From contig CATLPG010000001.1 in assembly GCA_950054195.1 (NCBI GenBank), forward strand, positions 62,001-126,000: DNA of 64,000 nucleotides, in the 5' to 3' direction. Source of the stretch: an uncultured Saccharospirillaceae bacterium (lineage in GTDB: Bacteria > Bacteroidota > Bacteroidia > Flavobacteriales_D > CAJJDF01). The notes below the pieces were generated by a model that saw nothing but the letters and a program-made list of their open reading frames with translations, did no database searches and was not told the DNA's origin. This document shows positions 26,008 through 35,820 of this stretch, in pieces. Both the position numbers and the translations under genes were made by a program. How positions within the stretch are numbered: the first letter of the stretch is position 1; every line of letters starts with the position of its first letter.

Positions 26008-26805
26008 TTAATTTGAAAACACAGTTTTGTCAATAGGTTCACGCTTTACAATAAGATCATCAATAGCATCCCAAAGGGCTATTCTCATTTCTAACGACTT
26101 TTTAGCCACAGCTGATACACCTTGCCATTTGTTCTCGTCATTTCCACATAGCTCATTGATCATTTTTAAAGCTAATGGTCCATGTTCGTCTCCATCAAGC
26201 TCAATATGTCTTTCTAAGTAATAAACCAATTTGCTGAACGATTCTTTGGATGAAGAAGAGTTGTTTAAGATTTCAAAAAACATATCTGGAATTACATCTT
26301 CCCTACCAAACGTAAACGAAGCAGCTACTAAGTGAGGCTCTCCAGTTTCGATGATTGAAAACGTATAGTTTAAAAAGGCTGCTACACGAGAATCAATATC
26401 AATTTCGTTTAACGCATAATCAATGGCATTTCCTTTTTGTATAAGGCTTATAAAACGATCTATTTGGTGTGTACTAGCCTTTATTTGATTCATAGCATCC
26501 AAGTACATTTCAAAATGACTTTTAGGCTCTCCAAGTTCGTTTAAATCACTTTCTTCACCATGAACAATTTCATTAATGAATCTTGCTAATGCTGGATTTT
26601 TTGGCGCTGTCCAGGGTAAGCTTACAGTAGTTAATTCAATTTGTAAGCTTTTAAGTAACGACATAAAATCCCACACTGCAAATACATGATTTTCCATGAA
26701 CGTTTTAATATCATCTATGGAAGATAGGTTTTTGTATAGTTGATGATTTTTTAATTGATCTCTTAATCCTGAGATTTCGTTTTCAATCGCTGAAATTCTG
26801 TCCAT
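26008..26805 (-). CDS. DUF3050 family protein (heme-oxygenase-like fold)
   Basis: A 265-residue cytoplasmic helical protein. Its signature is an N-terminal helical region [13 protein letters not shown] then [20 protein letters not shown] (about 31-50), followed by [24 protein letters not shown], and [16 protein letters not shown] near residues 180-195. The conserved His/Glu/Asp ([31 protein letters not shown]) resemble the di-metal or heme ligands of TENA/heme-oxygenase-like enzymes. The reaction of DUF3050 proteins is not established. It follows mpl by 13 bp in the same direction. Confidence 0.8.
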   Translation of the reverse strand: MDRISAIENEISGLRDQLKNHQLYKNLSSIDDIKTFMENHVFAVWDFMSLLKSLQIELTTVSLPWTAPKNPALARFINEIVHGEESDLNELGEPKSHFEMYLDAMNQIKASTHQIDRFISLIQKGNAIDYALNEIDIDSRVAAFLNYTFSIIETGEPHLVAASFTFGREDVIPDMFFEILNNSSSSKESFSKLVYYLERHIELDGDEHGPLALKMINELCGNDENKWQGVSAVAKKSLEMRIALWDAIDDLIVKREPIDKTVFSN

Positions 26806-26818
26806 GGTAACTAAACGT

Positions 26819-28183
26819 TTAGCCTTTAATTAATTCCTCAGCTAGTTTTTCCAAATCAACACCTCCAAAATTCCCCGAACTCATTAAAAGAAGGTTTTTG
26901 TTATTGTAATTTTTTTCTTTTAACTGTTTTACCAAAACGGTAGAGTCGGTAAATATTTCTACGTGTTCGGCATCAAATGCATGTTTAACATCTTCTGGAT
27001 TTAGATCTGCTAACTTTTTGTGCTTCACAGCCTCTGGGTTAAAGTAAACATATGCTATATCAGCATGGTTCATTGCCCCCTTATATAAAGTTAAGAAAGT
27101 TTGATTTAAACTGCTAAACGTATGCAGTTCCATACACGCAATAAGCTCTCTGTTAGGATATTGTTCTTTTAGTGCTTTTGTAGTTGCTTTTAGCTTAGAA
27201 GGAGAGTGTGCAAAATCTTTATAAATGACTGTGTGTTCGTTTTCTTCCAATAATTCTAAGCGTTTACTTGCTCCTCCAAATGTTTTAATTGCTTCTAAAA
27301 AATTATTGGTGGAAATCCCCATTTGTTCGCAAACCAAACGTGCCCCATTTAAGTTTTGCAGGTTGTGTTCTCCAAAAACCGATAAAGGTGTTTGCTTACC
27401 TTCAACCTCAATAGTTGTAACCCCATTACTAATGGTGTGTTTTGGTGTATGATATGGGGTAAAATCGATTGAATGATTTGATTTGTTCACTAAACCAACT
27501 ATTTCTTTATCTCCCTCAAAATAAACTAGCGATCCATCTTTTTCGATTAAATCAATAAAAATCTTGAATTGCTCTACATAGTTTTCGAATGTTGGAAACA
27601 CGTTAATATGATCCCAAGCAATTCCACTTAGTAATGCTATATTAGGTTTATACAGATGGAATTTTGGTCTGCGATCAATTGGAGATGAAAGGTACTCATC
27701 CCCTTCTAAAATAGCAAAAGGAGCATCATCTGTTAATTTAACCATCACTTCAAACCCTTCGAGTTGAGCACCAACCATATAGTCAACATCAATATTTAAA
27801 TGATGACAAACATGCAAAATCATGGAAGTAATAGTTGTTTTACCATGACTACCTCCAATAACTACACGTGTTTTGTTTTTGGTTGCTTCATAAATGTACT
27901 CTGGATAGGAGTATATCTTAATTCCCAGCTCTTTCGCTTTTAATAACTCTGGATTGTTTTCACGTGCATGCATTCCGAGGATTATAGCATCTAACCCCTC
28001 ATTAATATTCCCTTCATCCCAACCAATTGTATTTGGAAGCAAACCATACTTTTCCAATCTACCTTTTGAAGGATCAAAAATTTCATCATCCGAACCCGTA
28101 ACGTTAACTCCTTTTTTATGAAGAGCGATAGCTAAGTTGTGCATAGCACTGCCTCCTATGGCTATGAAATGAATGTTTTGCAT
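26819..28183 (-). CDS. mpl: UDP-N-acetylmuramate:L-alanyl-gamma-D-glutamyl-meso-diaminopimelate ligase-type enzyme
   Basis: Recycles peptidoglycan by ligating the tripeptide to UDP-MurNAc, in the cytoplasm. The 454-residue Mur ligase has the N-terminal Rossmann-type [18 protein letters not shown]. The ATP P-loop is [12 protein letters not shown] (about 109-120), followed by [18 protein letters not shown] and the central [15 protein letters not shown] typical of Mpl. The C-terminal domain has [15 protein letters not shown] with DFAHSP. The order of motifs and length are those of Mpl, not MurC. It lies 11 bp downstream of crcB in a compact minus-strand run. Confidence 0.88.
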   Translation of the reverse strand: MQNIHFIAIGGSAMHNLAIALHKKGVNVTGSDDEIFDPSKGRLEKYGLLPNTIGWDEGNINEGLDAIILGMHARENNPELLKAKELGIKIYSYPEYIYEATKNKTRVVIGGSHGKTTITSMILHVCHHLNIDVDYMVGAQLEGFEVMVKLTDDAPFAILEGDEYLSSPIDRRPKFHLYKPNIALLSGIAWDHINVFPTFENYVEQFKIFIDLIEKDGSLVYFEGDKEIVGLVNKSNHSIDFTPYHTPKHTISNGVTTIEVEGKQTPLSVFGEHNLQNLNGARLVCEQMGISTNNFLEAIKTFGGASKRLELLEENEHTVIYKDFAHSPSKLKATTKALKEQYPNRELIACMELHTFSSLNQTFLTLYKGAMNHADIAYVYFNPEAVKHKKLADLNPEDVKHAFDAEHVEIFTDSTVLVKQLKEKNYNNKNLLLMSSGNFGGVDLEKLAEELIKG

Positions 28184-28194
28184 AATAAACAGTA

Positions 28195-28548
28195 TTACTT
28201 AAAGCTAGCTTTAAATAAATAAAAAACAAAAAGACAGAAGCCTATGCTCACACCAATGTTTAATAGCGCATATACAACTTGATTGTTTTTTAATAGGGTA
28301 AATGTTTCGTAACTGAAGGTAGAGAACGTACTAAAACCGCCACAAAAGCCTATAACTATAAATGGTTTCCAAAAATCTGAAGTGACAATTTTACTTGAAA
28401 AGTAATTGATTGATAAAGCCAAAATAACACAACTTAGCACATTAGCAAGAAGTGTATGCAAAGGAAAGTCTATATTAATAAATTTGCTTAAGACAAAGCG
28501 AAGTAAACTACCCAATCCTCCTCCTAAGAAAACAGCTAATATTGTCAT
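28195..28548 (-). CDS. crcB: Fluoride exporter CrcB/Fluc
   Basis: Forms a dimeric fluoride channel in the inner membrane that removes toxic fluoride. It has 117 residues and four hydrophobic segments (about 2-20, 33-50, 63-85, 95-115). Signature motifs are GGGLGSLLRF (residues 8-17) and GFCGGFSTFSTFSYE (about 67-81), which carries the pore phenylalanines and the conserved STFS sodium-site segment. It overlaps the PAP2 gene upstream by 4 bp. No fluoride riboswitch is visible, which fits its embedded operon position. Confidence 0.93.
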   Translation of the reverse strand: MTILAVFLGGGLGSLLRFVLSKFINIDFPLHTLLANVLSCVILALSINYFSSKIVTSDFWKPFIVIGFCGGFSTFSTFSYETFTLLKNNQVVYALLNIGVSIGFCLFVFYLFKASFK

Positions 28549-29129
28549 GTTGTTTGGAACTTTTTATTCGTTAAAACAAACTTTTTAGTGAGCCAAAAGG
28601 TAAGCCAACCTATTGTAGAGCCAAAAATTGCTCCACAAAGAATATCTAATGGATAATGAACACCAAGATAAATTCTACTGTAAGATATGATTGCTGCCCA
28701 TAAAATTAAACCGATAAGCATATACTTAATTTTTGGTTTTAAATACAAACCTATTAATACAGCTAAACCGAACACGTTGGATGCATGAGAAGAGAAAAAA
28801 CCGTAGTATCCTCCACGATGATTATTCACAACATGAACAAGGTCTTTAATTTGTGGGTTGTGCGTAGGTCGTAAACGTTGAATTCCTTTTTTAAAAACTT
28901 CGGTAGAAACCGTGTTCGTTATAGCAAAACAAACCACTACAGAAACTCCAAGAATCAAACCTGTTTTCCATCCGTAATGTTTTATTAATAGATAAAGTAA
29001 TAATGCGTAAAAAGGCACCCAAAAAAATTTGTGGCTAAACCAATACATCACTTCATCCCAAAAGGAATTATGTATACCGTTTAAAAATAAAAAGAGGTCT
29101 TGATCTATTTGTAAGAGTTGGTCGAGCAT
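28545..29129 (-). CDS. PAP2-family membrane phosphatase
   Basis: A 194-residue integral membrane phosphatase with all three acid phosphatase motifs: KKGIQRLRPTHNP (K-x6-RP), GFFSSHASNVF (the PSGH motif as SSHA) and SRIYLGVHYPLDI (SRxxxGxHxxxD). Five to six hydrophobic segments surround them. The active site faces the periplasm. Likely substrates are undecaprenyl pyrophosphate or lipid A/phospholipid phosphates; sequence alone does not decide. It starts 3 bp after DUF6089 and overlaps crcB by 4 bp. Confidence 0.9.
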   Translation of the reverse strand: MLDQLLQIDQDLFLFLNGIHNSFWDEVMYWFSHKFFWVPFYALLLYLLIKHYGWKTGLILGVSVVVCFAITNTVSTEVFKKGIQRLRPTHNPQIKDLVHVVNNHRGGYYGFFSSHASNVFGLAVLIGLYLKPKIKYMLIGLILWAAIISYSRIYLGVHYPLDILCGAIFGSTIGWLTFWLTKKFVLTNKKFQTT

Positions 29130-29132
29130 GAA

Positions 29133-29957
29133 TTAATACCTCATAGCTTTACACTCGTCTGGGCGATAAAGAATAAATGTAACACTCACTCCTGCGAAAT
29201 AGTACCAGTCGGATAGCTCAGAGATTCCTCGGTTAACTCCAATGTTACGGTCTCCAATTTGGTTGTAACTTCTATCTGCTAAATCAACCGTTAGAGAACC
29301 TGACTCTTCTGCCAATACACCAGGATCAACATATTTTTTGCTTACATCATCCAAATAATCGGTAAATGTTTTACGTACACCATACTCAAATGCTAACCCT
29401 ATTTGCTTGCTAATATTCATTTTTAAACCAATACCAAATGGAACAGCAAACTGATTTAAGCTATAATAATCGGATGAGTTTACAGTTGTATTTTGACCTT
29501 CGGTACCTAGTGGCTGAAGCTCCAACCATTCGTTTTGGTAATATGCTTTGGGGTTAAAGTGAAAATAGGATACCCCAAGGAATAAAAACGGACTAATAGC
29601 TCTTGTTCTTGTATTTCCTAACTCGTACTTTTTAAAATTCACCTCCCAAATAGCACCAACTTCAAATATTTCGCTGCTAAAGTTTAAGTTTCTATTATCT
29701 AAAAAGGCGTTATCGCTTTGGTGATCGTATGCCTCTACTTTTCCGTACATAGCATGTAAACGATACGCATATCGGTATCCTCTTGATGTTCGTCTGTATA
29801 TAAGACCAGCAGCAGGATTGGTGTTTTGGCTAAAGTGTTTATCTGGATTTAGATCACCTGTGTAATAGGATGCACCCAAAAATATCCCTAATTCATCACT
29901 TTGTGAGTATGAAACAGTTGAAGTTACTAGTAAGAGTATGATGCAAAAGTATTTCAT
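29133..29957 (-). CDS. DUF6089-type outer-membrane protein
   Basis: A 274-residue exported protein. After the signal peptide (MKYFCIILLLVTSTVSYSQ) comes ELGIFLGASYYTGDLNPDKHF, the characteristic start of this family of putative Bacteroidota barrel proteins. RYAYRLHAMYG and NLNFSSEIFEVGAIWEVNF follow. The C-terminal WYYFAGVSVTFILYRPDECKAMRY is also typical and ends with a conserved Cys-containing tail. Presumed outer-membrane location; function unknown. It is the first gene of the DUF6089-PAP2-crcB-mpl-DUF3050 run, with a possible promoter at 29987-29994. Confidence 0.8.
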   Translation of the reverse strand: MKYFCIILLLVTSTVSYSQSDELGIFLGASYYTGDLNPDKHFSQNTNPAAGLIYRRTSRGYRYAYRLHAMYGKVEAYDHQSDNAFLDNRNLNFSSEIFEVGAIWEVNFKKYELGNTRTRAISPFLFLGVSYFHFNPKAYYQNEWLELQPLGTEGQNTTVNSSDYYSLNQFAVPFGIGLKMNISKQIGLAFEYGVRKTFTDYLDDVSKKYVDPGVLAEESGSLTVDLADRSYNQIGDRNIGVNRGISELSDWYYFAGVSVTFILYRPDECKAMRY

Positions 29958-29986
29958 CTAACCTATTTGACGTAATTTGCCTAATG

Positions 29987-29994
29987 ATATTGCA
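29987..29994 (-). promoter_or_regulatory. Possible -7 box TACTTTTG for the DUF6089 operon
   Basis: The minus strand carries TACTTTTG (an exact TAnnTTTG match) about 40 bp upstream of the DUF6089 start, in the spacer after the DUF3137 gene. Position is approximate to a few bases; the -33 TTG is not clear. Confidence 0.35.
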
Positions 29995-30050
29995 CAAAAG
30001 TACGAAAAAGAATAGGCTTAGTTGCTTATACTCCCTTAAAAAACTATCTT

Positions 30051-30989
30051 TTAGTCTCTCAATCGCTTGTTTTCACTTTTAACTCCCGTGCTAATTTCAT
30101 CTATAATATCCACAGCTAATAAACACTGGATTATTTGGTTGTAAATACGTGTTACTTGATCCAGGTTTAGCTCCTTTTTTAGGTTAGGTTCAAAATAATT
30201 ATGAGGTGTTTCAATTGCAATATGAGCAGATTTAGGAAATAACGAGATATAAATTGGTCCATTGAAAGCTTGCTTTATGTCTTGAAGTTGAGAAAGTACA
30301 CGGTCATTAATAATGTTAATGTAATTTTCCTCGGAGTAACCAATAACTTTAAACGCTTTATTAAAATGAGGATGCGATTTTGATAGGTCGATCATACTCA
30401 TATTCTTAGAGGAGTATATATACATTGCATCCCTTGAGTAAATACGAATAGATTTTTTAATAGGAAAATCACCAAAGCATTTTATTAAAATACCTTTAAA
30501 GGTATATTGATCATCTAGCTTTGTTTTAATTTCTGAAAAACGAAAGCTTGTGTTTCCTCTTTTACCTGTAAATAAATCTTCACCTCTAGCTTTTTCTGAT
30601 TTATACTTAAATAACCGAGCACCTCTTAAATTACTTGCTGATAAATTATCTGATGGCTGATAGGTAATTTCGGGGATGAGGTGTTTAATAATTATTTTGA
30701 TGACTTCATTCTTAAATTGACGAATTGGACCAGACTTACTTCTCCATAAAGCCAGATAAATAAGGAATGTAAGAACTAATGAAATAGTTACAAATCTAAC
30801 AGGAGATTCTTTCACCCATTCAGTTTGATTAAAACTAAAGCTAATAAGACATATCAAGAAAAATAGGAATACACCTATTGCTGTGTAGTTTTTTTCTTTT
30901 CTTGCTTCTGCTGTTTCTTGAGCCTTTTTTAATCGATCTAAAAGCTCTTCTCTTGTATTACCTGCAAGTTGTGGTAAATGGTGATCCAT
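30051..30989 (-). CDS. DUF3137 membrane protein
   Basis: A 312-residue protein with an N-terminal coiled segment (HHLPQLAGNTREELLDRLKK). Two closely spaced transmembrane helices (about 38-54 and 65-85) follow, then a large cytoplasmic domain. The domain has the DUF3137 pattern FRFSEIKTKLDDQYTFKGIL and FGDFPIKKSIRIYSRD, then SLFPKSAHIAIETPHNYFEP. Function not established. It begins directly after the mannose-1-phosphate guanylyltransferase stop (adjacent bases), so the two genes are translationally coupled. Confidence 0.8.
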   Translation of the reverse strand: MDHHLPQLAGNTREELLDRLKKAQETAEARKEKNYTAIGVFLFFLICLISFSFNQTEWVKESPVRFVTISLVLTFLIYLALWRSKSGPIRQFKNEVIKIIIKHLIPEITYQPSDNLSASNLRGARLFKYKSEKARGEDLFTGKRGNTSFRFSEIKTKLDDQYTFKGILIKCFGDFPIKKSIRIYSRDAMYIYSSKNMSMIDLSKSHPHFNKAFKVIGYSEENYINIINDRVLSQLQDIKQAFNGPIYISLFPKSAHIAIETPHNYFEPNLKKELNLDQVTRIYNQIIQCLLAVDIIDEISTGVKSENKRLRD

Positions 30990-32072
30990 TTATGCCTCTA
31001 CTTCTCCTTTAAGTTTAATTTGTTGAACAAATTGTTTGATGCGTTGCTCTTCTTTCTTTTTACAAACTAGTAATATCCCTTTTTCTTCAACAACAATGTA
31101 ATCCTCTAATCCTTGAAGAACTACTAATTTATCTTTTGGCATACGCACTACACAATCATTAGAATCATATAGATTTACGTGATCACCGATGATAGCATTA
31201 CCTTGAGCATCTTTTTCGAGGTGTGTATAAAGCGATCCCCAGGTACCTAAATCACTCCAGCCAAAATCGGAAAGGACTACATATACATTTTCAGCTTTTT
31301 CCATGATTCCATAGTCAATGGAAATGTTTTTACACTCAGCATAGATATGGTTGATGAATTCATTTTCCATATCGGTATCATACACATTTTCGCCTGATTT
31401 GAATAAATCATTGATAGAACCTAAATGTTTTTCGAAAGCGTTAATGATTGATTCTGCTGTCCAAATAAAAATCCCTGAATTCCAGTAAAACTCTCCACTT
31501 TCCAAAAACTGCTCTGCCATTTCTAGTTCTGGCTTTTCAGTAAACATTTTTACCTTCTTCACCTGATCAGAAACTGTTCCCTCATCATCTTTAAATTGGA
31601 TATAGCCGTAACCCGTATCAGGGCGACTTGGTTTAATCCCTAAGGTTACCAAACACTCCTCTTTTGATGCTTGTGCAATGGCTGTTTCTAACGTTTCTTT
31701 AAATACATCATCTTTCATCACTAAGTGATCGGATGGAGCTACTACTATATTTGCATTAGGGTTTCTTTTTTTGATTTTATAACAGCCATAAGCAATACAA
31801 GGTGCAGTATTTCTTCTTGATGGCTCTAATAAAATTTGACTTTCATCAATTTCCGGTAGTTGTTTAGCTACTAAATCTTTATAGTCGGCATTGGTAACAA
31901 TAAAAATATTTTCTTTTGGGCAAACAAGGTTCATTCGGTCGAAAGACATTTGCAATAATGTTCTGCCAATTCCTAAAACATCATGGAATTGCTTTGGAAA
32001 TTTTTCGGTACTCATAGGCCAAAACCTACTTCCTATTCCGCCAGCCATTAAAATACAGTAGTTATCTTTCAT
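30990..32072 (-). CDS. manC: Mannose-1-phosphate guanylyltransferase
   Basis: Makes GDP-mannose from mannose-1-phosphate and GTP for surface glycans. The protein starts MKDNYCILMAGGIGSRFWPM, with the nucleotidyltransferase signature GGxGxR. VAPSDHLVMKD, VTLGIKPSRPDTGYGYIQ, FYWNSGIFIW and SDFGWSDLGTW follow, all diagnostic of the ManC family. At 360 residues it lacks the C-terminal cupin (PMI) domain of bifunctional enzymes. I choose the ATG at 32072. The in-frame GTG at 32096 overlaps a -7 promoter box, so it would lie at or before the transcription start. Confidence 0.93.
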   Translation of the reverse strand: MKDNYCILMAGGIGSRFWPMSTEKFPKQFHDVLGIGRTLLQMSFDRMNLVCPKENIFIVTNADYKDLVAKQLPEIDESQILLEPSRRNTAPCIAYGCYKIKKRNPNANIVVAPSDHLVMKDDVFKETLETAIAQASKEECLVTLGIKPSRPDTGYGYIQFKDDEGTVSDQVKKVKMFTEKPELEMAEQFLESGEFYWNSGIFIWTAESIINAFEKHLGSINDLFKSGENVYDTDMENEFINHIYAECKNISIDYGIMEKAENVYVVLSDFGWSDLGTWGSLYTHLEKDAQGNAIIGDHVNLYDSNDCVVRMPKDKLVVLQGLEDYIVVEEKGILLVCKKKEEQRIKQFVQQIKLKGEVEA

Positions 32073-32095
32073 TTTGAATATCTTTTTATTAGCCA

Positions 32096-32103
32096 CAAAT
32101 GTA
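32096..32103 (-). promoter_or_regulatory. -7 box TACATTTG upstream of manC
   Basis: The minus strand carries TACATTTG, an exact match. A TTA in place of TTG lies 18 bp further upstream. The box overlaps the alternative GTG codon and supports the start at 32072, with a leader of about 17 nt. Confidence 0.5.
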
Positions 32104-32152
32104 GCTATTTAAATGTAATGCTAATCTTAATTTTTCTTAAACTAAGCGATTG

Positions 32153-33367
32153 TTAAAGTGCTGCCATTAGCAACTCAATATTTTTATATGGTAAACCAAA
32201 CGCACTTCCTAATGCTTTGCTTGTTAATGCTCCTTTAAAAATATATACTCCATTTCTAAATCCACAATCGTGTTTAATCATATTAGAAACTCCTCCTTCT
32301 TCACCAATTTGGATAAGTAGCGGACTAAAAATATTGCTTAGTGCAAAAGACGATGTTCTTGGAACTGAAGAAGCTATATTAGGCACACAGTAATGCACCA
32401 CATCATACTTTTTAAATGTTGGTGTTTTATGGTTTGTTGCTCTTGATGTTTCAAAGCAGCCTCCTTGATCAATACTTACATCAACAATTACTGATCCTTT
32501 TTTCATTCTTGAAACCATGTCTTCACTAACTATACAAGGTGTTCGTCCGTTTTGGCTACGAAGTGCTCCAATAACAACATCGGCTCTCATTAATGCTTTT
32601 TCTAGCACTTTAGGATTAATTACAGATGTCCATACACGAGAGTCTAAGTCACTTTGCAGCCTACGAAGTTTATAAATGGAATTATCAAATACTTTTACAG
32701 AAGCTCCTAAACCTAATGCTGATCGAACGGCATATTCACCTACAGTTCCTGCTCCTATTACAACAACTTCGGTTGGACTAACACCAGCAATTCCTCCAAG
32801 AATGATTCCTCTACCTCCATCGTAACAAGTGAGTAAATATGACGCTATTGATATAGACTGTGTTCCTGCCAGCTCTCCCATTGATCTAACGATGGGATAA
32901 ATGCCATCTTCATCTTGAATAAAATCCCATGCGATAGCTGTAATTTTTTTTTGCATGAGTTTTTGTAGGGTATGCTTAGGCTGAACGGATAGTTGCAGGG
33001 CCGAAAATAAGGTTTGTTTGCCTGTCATCAACTCGATTTCCTCATCACTAGGCGGTGCCACTTTTACAATAATATCTGCCTGGAAAACCTCTTTTGTGTT
33101 GTAGCAAATTTCTGCTCCTACTTCGCTATAATCTTGATCAGACCAATTGGCATTTTCTCCAGCTTTTGTTTCAACAAGTACGCGATGACCGTTGTTTACT
33201 AATAATGCAACAGCTTCTGGAACTAAGGCAACTCTATTTTCTTGAAAAGATGTTTCTCTAGGAATGCCTATAAATAGCTTTTTACCTTTTGAGTCTATTG
33301 GTTGGAGTTTTTCTTGAGGCATTAATAAAGCCTCCTTCGCTAGAGATTTTAACAGGTCATTATTCAT
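32153..33367 (-). CDS. ald: Alanine dehydrogenase
   Basis: NAD-dependent oxidative deamination of L-alanine to pyruvate and ammonia. The 404-residue protein has the N-terminal substrate domain motif FIGIPRETSFQENRVALVPEAV (K/R and E for pyruvate binding). The Rossmann motif EVVVIGAGTVGEYAVRSALGLG sits near residues 205-226, followed by SVIVDVSIDQGGCFETSR. The family also contains N5-(carboxyethyl)ornithine synthase and transhydrogenase alpha subunits; the motif DVSIDQGGCFETS favours alanine dehydrogenase. An N-terminal extension of about 30 residues precedes the core. It begins right after tsaE, with adjacent stop and start. Confidence 0.9.
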   Translation of the reverse strand: MNNDLLKSLAKEALLMPQEKLQPIDSKGKKLFIGIPRETSFQENRVALVPEAVALLVNNGHRVLVETKAGENANWSDQDYSEVGAEICYNTKEVFQADIIVKVAPPSDEEIELMTGKQTLFSALQLSVQPKHTLQKLMQKKITAIAWDFIQDEDGIYPIVRSMGELAGTQSISIASYLLTCYDGGRGIILGGIAGVSPTEVVVIGAGTVGEYAVRSALGLGASVKVFDNSIYKLRRLQSDLDSRVWTSVINPKVLEKALMRADVVIGALRSQNGRTPCIVSEDMVSRMKKGSVIVDVSIDQGGCFETSRATNHKTPTFKKYDVVHYCVPNIASSVPRTSSFALSNIFSPLLIQIGEEGGVSNMIKHDCGFRNGVYIFKGALTSKALGSAFGLPYKNIELLMAAL

Positions 33368-33802
33368 CTATTCTTCAACTTTTAGGACAGTAACAGCTAT
33401 TTCTCTTACTTCGTTTTTAACATCTATACTCACCTTTACGTAATCGGAAGGTAAAAAGTTTAATATTTTTTCGGGCCATTCAAAAAAACAAATAGCATTA
33501 CTATCTAAAATGTCTTCAATTCCAATATCTAGCAGTTCTATTTCATCATTTAATCGATACAAATCGAAATGATAGATTGGTTTCTCTCTTTTTGTTTGGT
33601 ATTCATTTACAATTGCATATGTAGGGCTAGAAATATTATCTATTACTCCTAATTGTTCGCAAATACTTTTTATTAGCGTTGTTTTTCCGGCTCCCATGGG
33701 TGCATCAAAACAAAAGTGAGAGTAGTTTGTAGTTAACTCTGCAATTTTTGCTGCAACTTGCTGGAGCTCGTTTATGCGATTAATTGTAAATGATAAAGAC
33801 AT
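33368..33802 (-). CDS. tsaE: tRNA threonylcarbamoyladenosine biosynthesis ATPase TsaE
   Basis: Needed with TsaB and TsaD to make t6A37 in ANN-decoding tRNAs. The 144-residue protein has a Walker A motif, DAPMGAGKTTLIKSI, near residues 33-47. SSPTYAIVNEY, YHFDLYRL and the C-terminal FFEWPEKI follow, all typical of TsaE. I place the start at the ATG at 33802. The longer open frame to 33919 lies inside the upstream OmpA gene in another frame and adds 39 unrelated residues. It is 7 bp after the OmpA-type gene and immediately before ald. Confidence 0.94.
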   Translation of the reverse strand: MSLSFTINRINELQQVAAKIAELTTNYSHFCFDAPMGAGKTTLIKSICEQLGVIDNISSPTYAIVNEYQTKREKPIYHFDLYRLNDEIELLDIGIEDILDSNAICFFEWPEKILNFLPSDYVKVSIDVKNEVREIAVTVLKVEE

Positions 33803-33809
33803 GCTTTGT

Positions 33810-35819
33810 CTATTTCTTAAACTCAACAACTTTAAACTCAACCCTTCTGTTTTTTTGTTTGTTTTCGTCACTCGTGTTAGGAGCAATAGGATTGGACTCT
33901 CCGTATCCTTTTGAAACAATTTTTTTATCAGAAACGCCTAAGCTTTTTAAATATTCGGTAACTGATTTTGCTCTATTTAAGCTTAGGTTTAGGTTATACT
34001 CATCAGAGCCATCACTATCGGTATGACCTGATATTTCTATTTTAATACTTGGTTGTTGTTTGATAATTTTTGCTAGTGCGTCTAACTCCACAAAAGACTC
34101 TTTGCGAAGAGTTGCTTTGTCTACATCAAAATAAATATTATTCAATACTAACGAGGCATCCTTTTCAATTGGGACTAGAAAAAGGTCTACATTTTTTTCC
34201 TCATATTTTGTAAGTGTTCCCAAATCTAAAGAAGAAGAAACTGGTAAAAAGTTAACCTTATTTGCCGAAAAGCCATAGTTGTCTCCAGCTGGTAGTACAA
34301 TTTTATATTCTCCTGTTTGTGGGTTACTTACTGCTTCACCAACAGGTTTGTTTGATGTAAGAGAGTAGTATACAATTTTAGATGATAAGTAGCTACTGTC
34401 TTTTCTGTTAAACACTTTACCTTGAACTAAAACAACAGGATTTGGTTTTAACTCTTTTGGAAGTTTAGCTCTGTAAATATCTGCTTCGCCATAACCGTCT
34501 TTTCTGTAAGAAACGAAATATACATAATCCCCACTTGCTGGTAATGAGTAATAAGCATCAAACCTAGGGGTATTTAAATACTTTCCTAAATTTACAGGAG
34601 TTGTCCAGTTATCCCAAGAATCTCCAATTCGCTTTGTTACAAAAATATCCTTTCCTCCAAATCCTGGATAGCCAGAGGTTGAGTAGTATAAAGTTCTATT
34701 ATCTGCAGCTAAAAATGGGGAGGTTTCATTAGAGGCTGTGTTTACTACTGGACCTAATGAAGCTGGGGCTGTCCATGTGTTATCTTCCTTTTTTAAAGAA
34801 TAATAAACATCTTTTCCTCCATATCCATTTTTTCTTTGGACGGTCATTAATAGTACATTCCCTGTATTTATCAAATAGTATTCACCAAATTTATTATCGT
34901 TGTAATAATCATCTATTTTAATTTCTGTTGGCACCTCCCATATAGAGTCGGATACTAGTGCCTCTGACAAGCCTTTAGTAGTTGTTCCATCGGGCAAATA
35001 TTTATTTAAAAGAGTTGCTTTTTGACCATCTGGCGTTATAGAAGTTAATGAGTTATTTGATTTATTATTAAGCGGAGCTCCTAAGTTTTTTGCTGTAGTA
35101 AAACCTGTATCAGTTAATTCGCTTAACCAAATATCTTGATTTTTCGGCACTACATTTTGAGGGTGATTTTGCCTTGTAAAAAATAGTTTTTTACCATCTG
35201 GACTAATTACTGGGCATAGCTCATCGTATGGTGAGTTTATTTTTGCTCCTAGATTTTCTGTCTCTATTTCGTTTAATCCTTCCAGTTCGTTTATAGTAAC
35301 TTTATAATCATTACTTGTTGATGATATACCTATAGCGTCTATTTGGTTATGCCCCTTTACTATTGAAGTCGCTAGTAGAACCTTAACTGATTTTACCAAG
35401 TAGTTAGTTAATGGTATTTCAATTTTTAGTAATCTTCCATTTTTAAGAGGCTTGACATCCTCGTCTAAATACACTGAATGAAATTTATCACCGGTATCTT
35501 TGATTAATACCTCTTTTACTGACCCAGCATTGTAGTTTTCATTAATGTATATTTCTGCTACTTGTTGAGGGTTGGTATAACCAACCTCTATCCACTCGCT
35601 TCCTCCATTAGGTTTATCGGATGCCCATGCACAAGGTGAAGATCCAAAAGAAGGTAAAACACTAGGTGAACCTAATGTTTGTTTTGCTCTATATTGAACT
35701 GGAGCAGTTTTATAATTAAACTCTGATGAAAAACCTATTAAGGTATCTGCCCATTGAACTTGTGAGCCTAATGTACTTGTACTAATAACAAGCAATAGAA
35801 ACAATACTTTTTTTAGCAT
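33810..35819 (-). CDS. OmpA-family protein with discoidin-like and PD40 beta-propeller domains
   Basis: A 669-residue exported envelope protein. It has a signal peptide (residues 1-18), a discoidin/F5-8-like N-terminal domain (about 22-165, with WIEVGYTNPQQVAEIYI) and a WD40-like PD40 propeller (about 185-450, with PDGKKLFFTR, NETSPFLAADNRTLYYST, YYSLPASGDYVYFVS). A CarboxypepD-regulatory-like insert (about 470-545) and a C-terminal OmpA domain (about 555-669, IEISGHTDSDGSDEYNLNLS) follow. The last binds peptidoglycan. Bacteroidota proteins of this layout include PorE-like T9SS accessory proteins. The ends differ in that this one is a lone exported protein with no barrel. It lies between gldC and tsaE. 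Confidence 0.88.
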   Translation of the reverse strand: MLKKVLFLLLVISTSTLGSQVQWADTLIGFSSEFNYKTAPVQYRAKQTLGSPSVLPSFGSSPCAWASDKPNGGSEWIEVGYTNPQQVAEIYINENYNAGSVKEVLIKDTGDKFHSVYLDEDVKPLKNGRLLKIEIPLTNYLVKSVKVLLATSIVKGHNQIDAIGISSTSNDYKVTINELEGLNEIETENLGAKINSPYDELCPVISPDGKKLFFTRQNHPQNVVPKNQDIWLSELTDTGFTTAKNLGAPLNNKSNNSLTSITPDGQKATLLNKYLPDGTTTKGLSEALVSDSIWEVPTEIKIDDYYNDNKFGEYYLINTGNVLLMTVQRKNGYGGKDVYYSLKKEDNTWTAPASLGPVVNTASNETSPFLAADNRTLYYSTSGYPGFGGKDIFVTKRIGDSWDNWTTPVNLGKYLNTPRFDAYYSLPASGDYVYFVSYRKDGYGEADIYRAKLPKELKPNPVVLVQGKVFNRKDSSYLSSKIVYYSLTSNKPVGEAVSNPQTGEYKIVLPAGDNYGFSANKVNFLPVSSSLDLGTLTKYEEKNVDLFLVPIEKDASLVLNNIYFDVDKATLRKESFVELDALAKIIKQQPSIKIEISGHTDSDGSDEYNLNLSLNRAKSVTEYLKSLGVSDKKIVSKGYGESNPIAPNTSDENKQKNRRVEFKVVEFKK

Positions 35820-35820
35820 G

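Noticed and set aside
28549-28560. Fluoride riboswitch before crcB
   Set aside because: crcB overlaps the preceding PAP2 gene by 4 bp, so no leader is available for a riboswitch.
33803-33919. Long N-terminal extension of TsaE
   Set aside because: It overlaps the OmpA-type gene in another frame, is unlike TsaE, and a good ATG at 33802 begins the conserved part.
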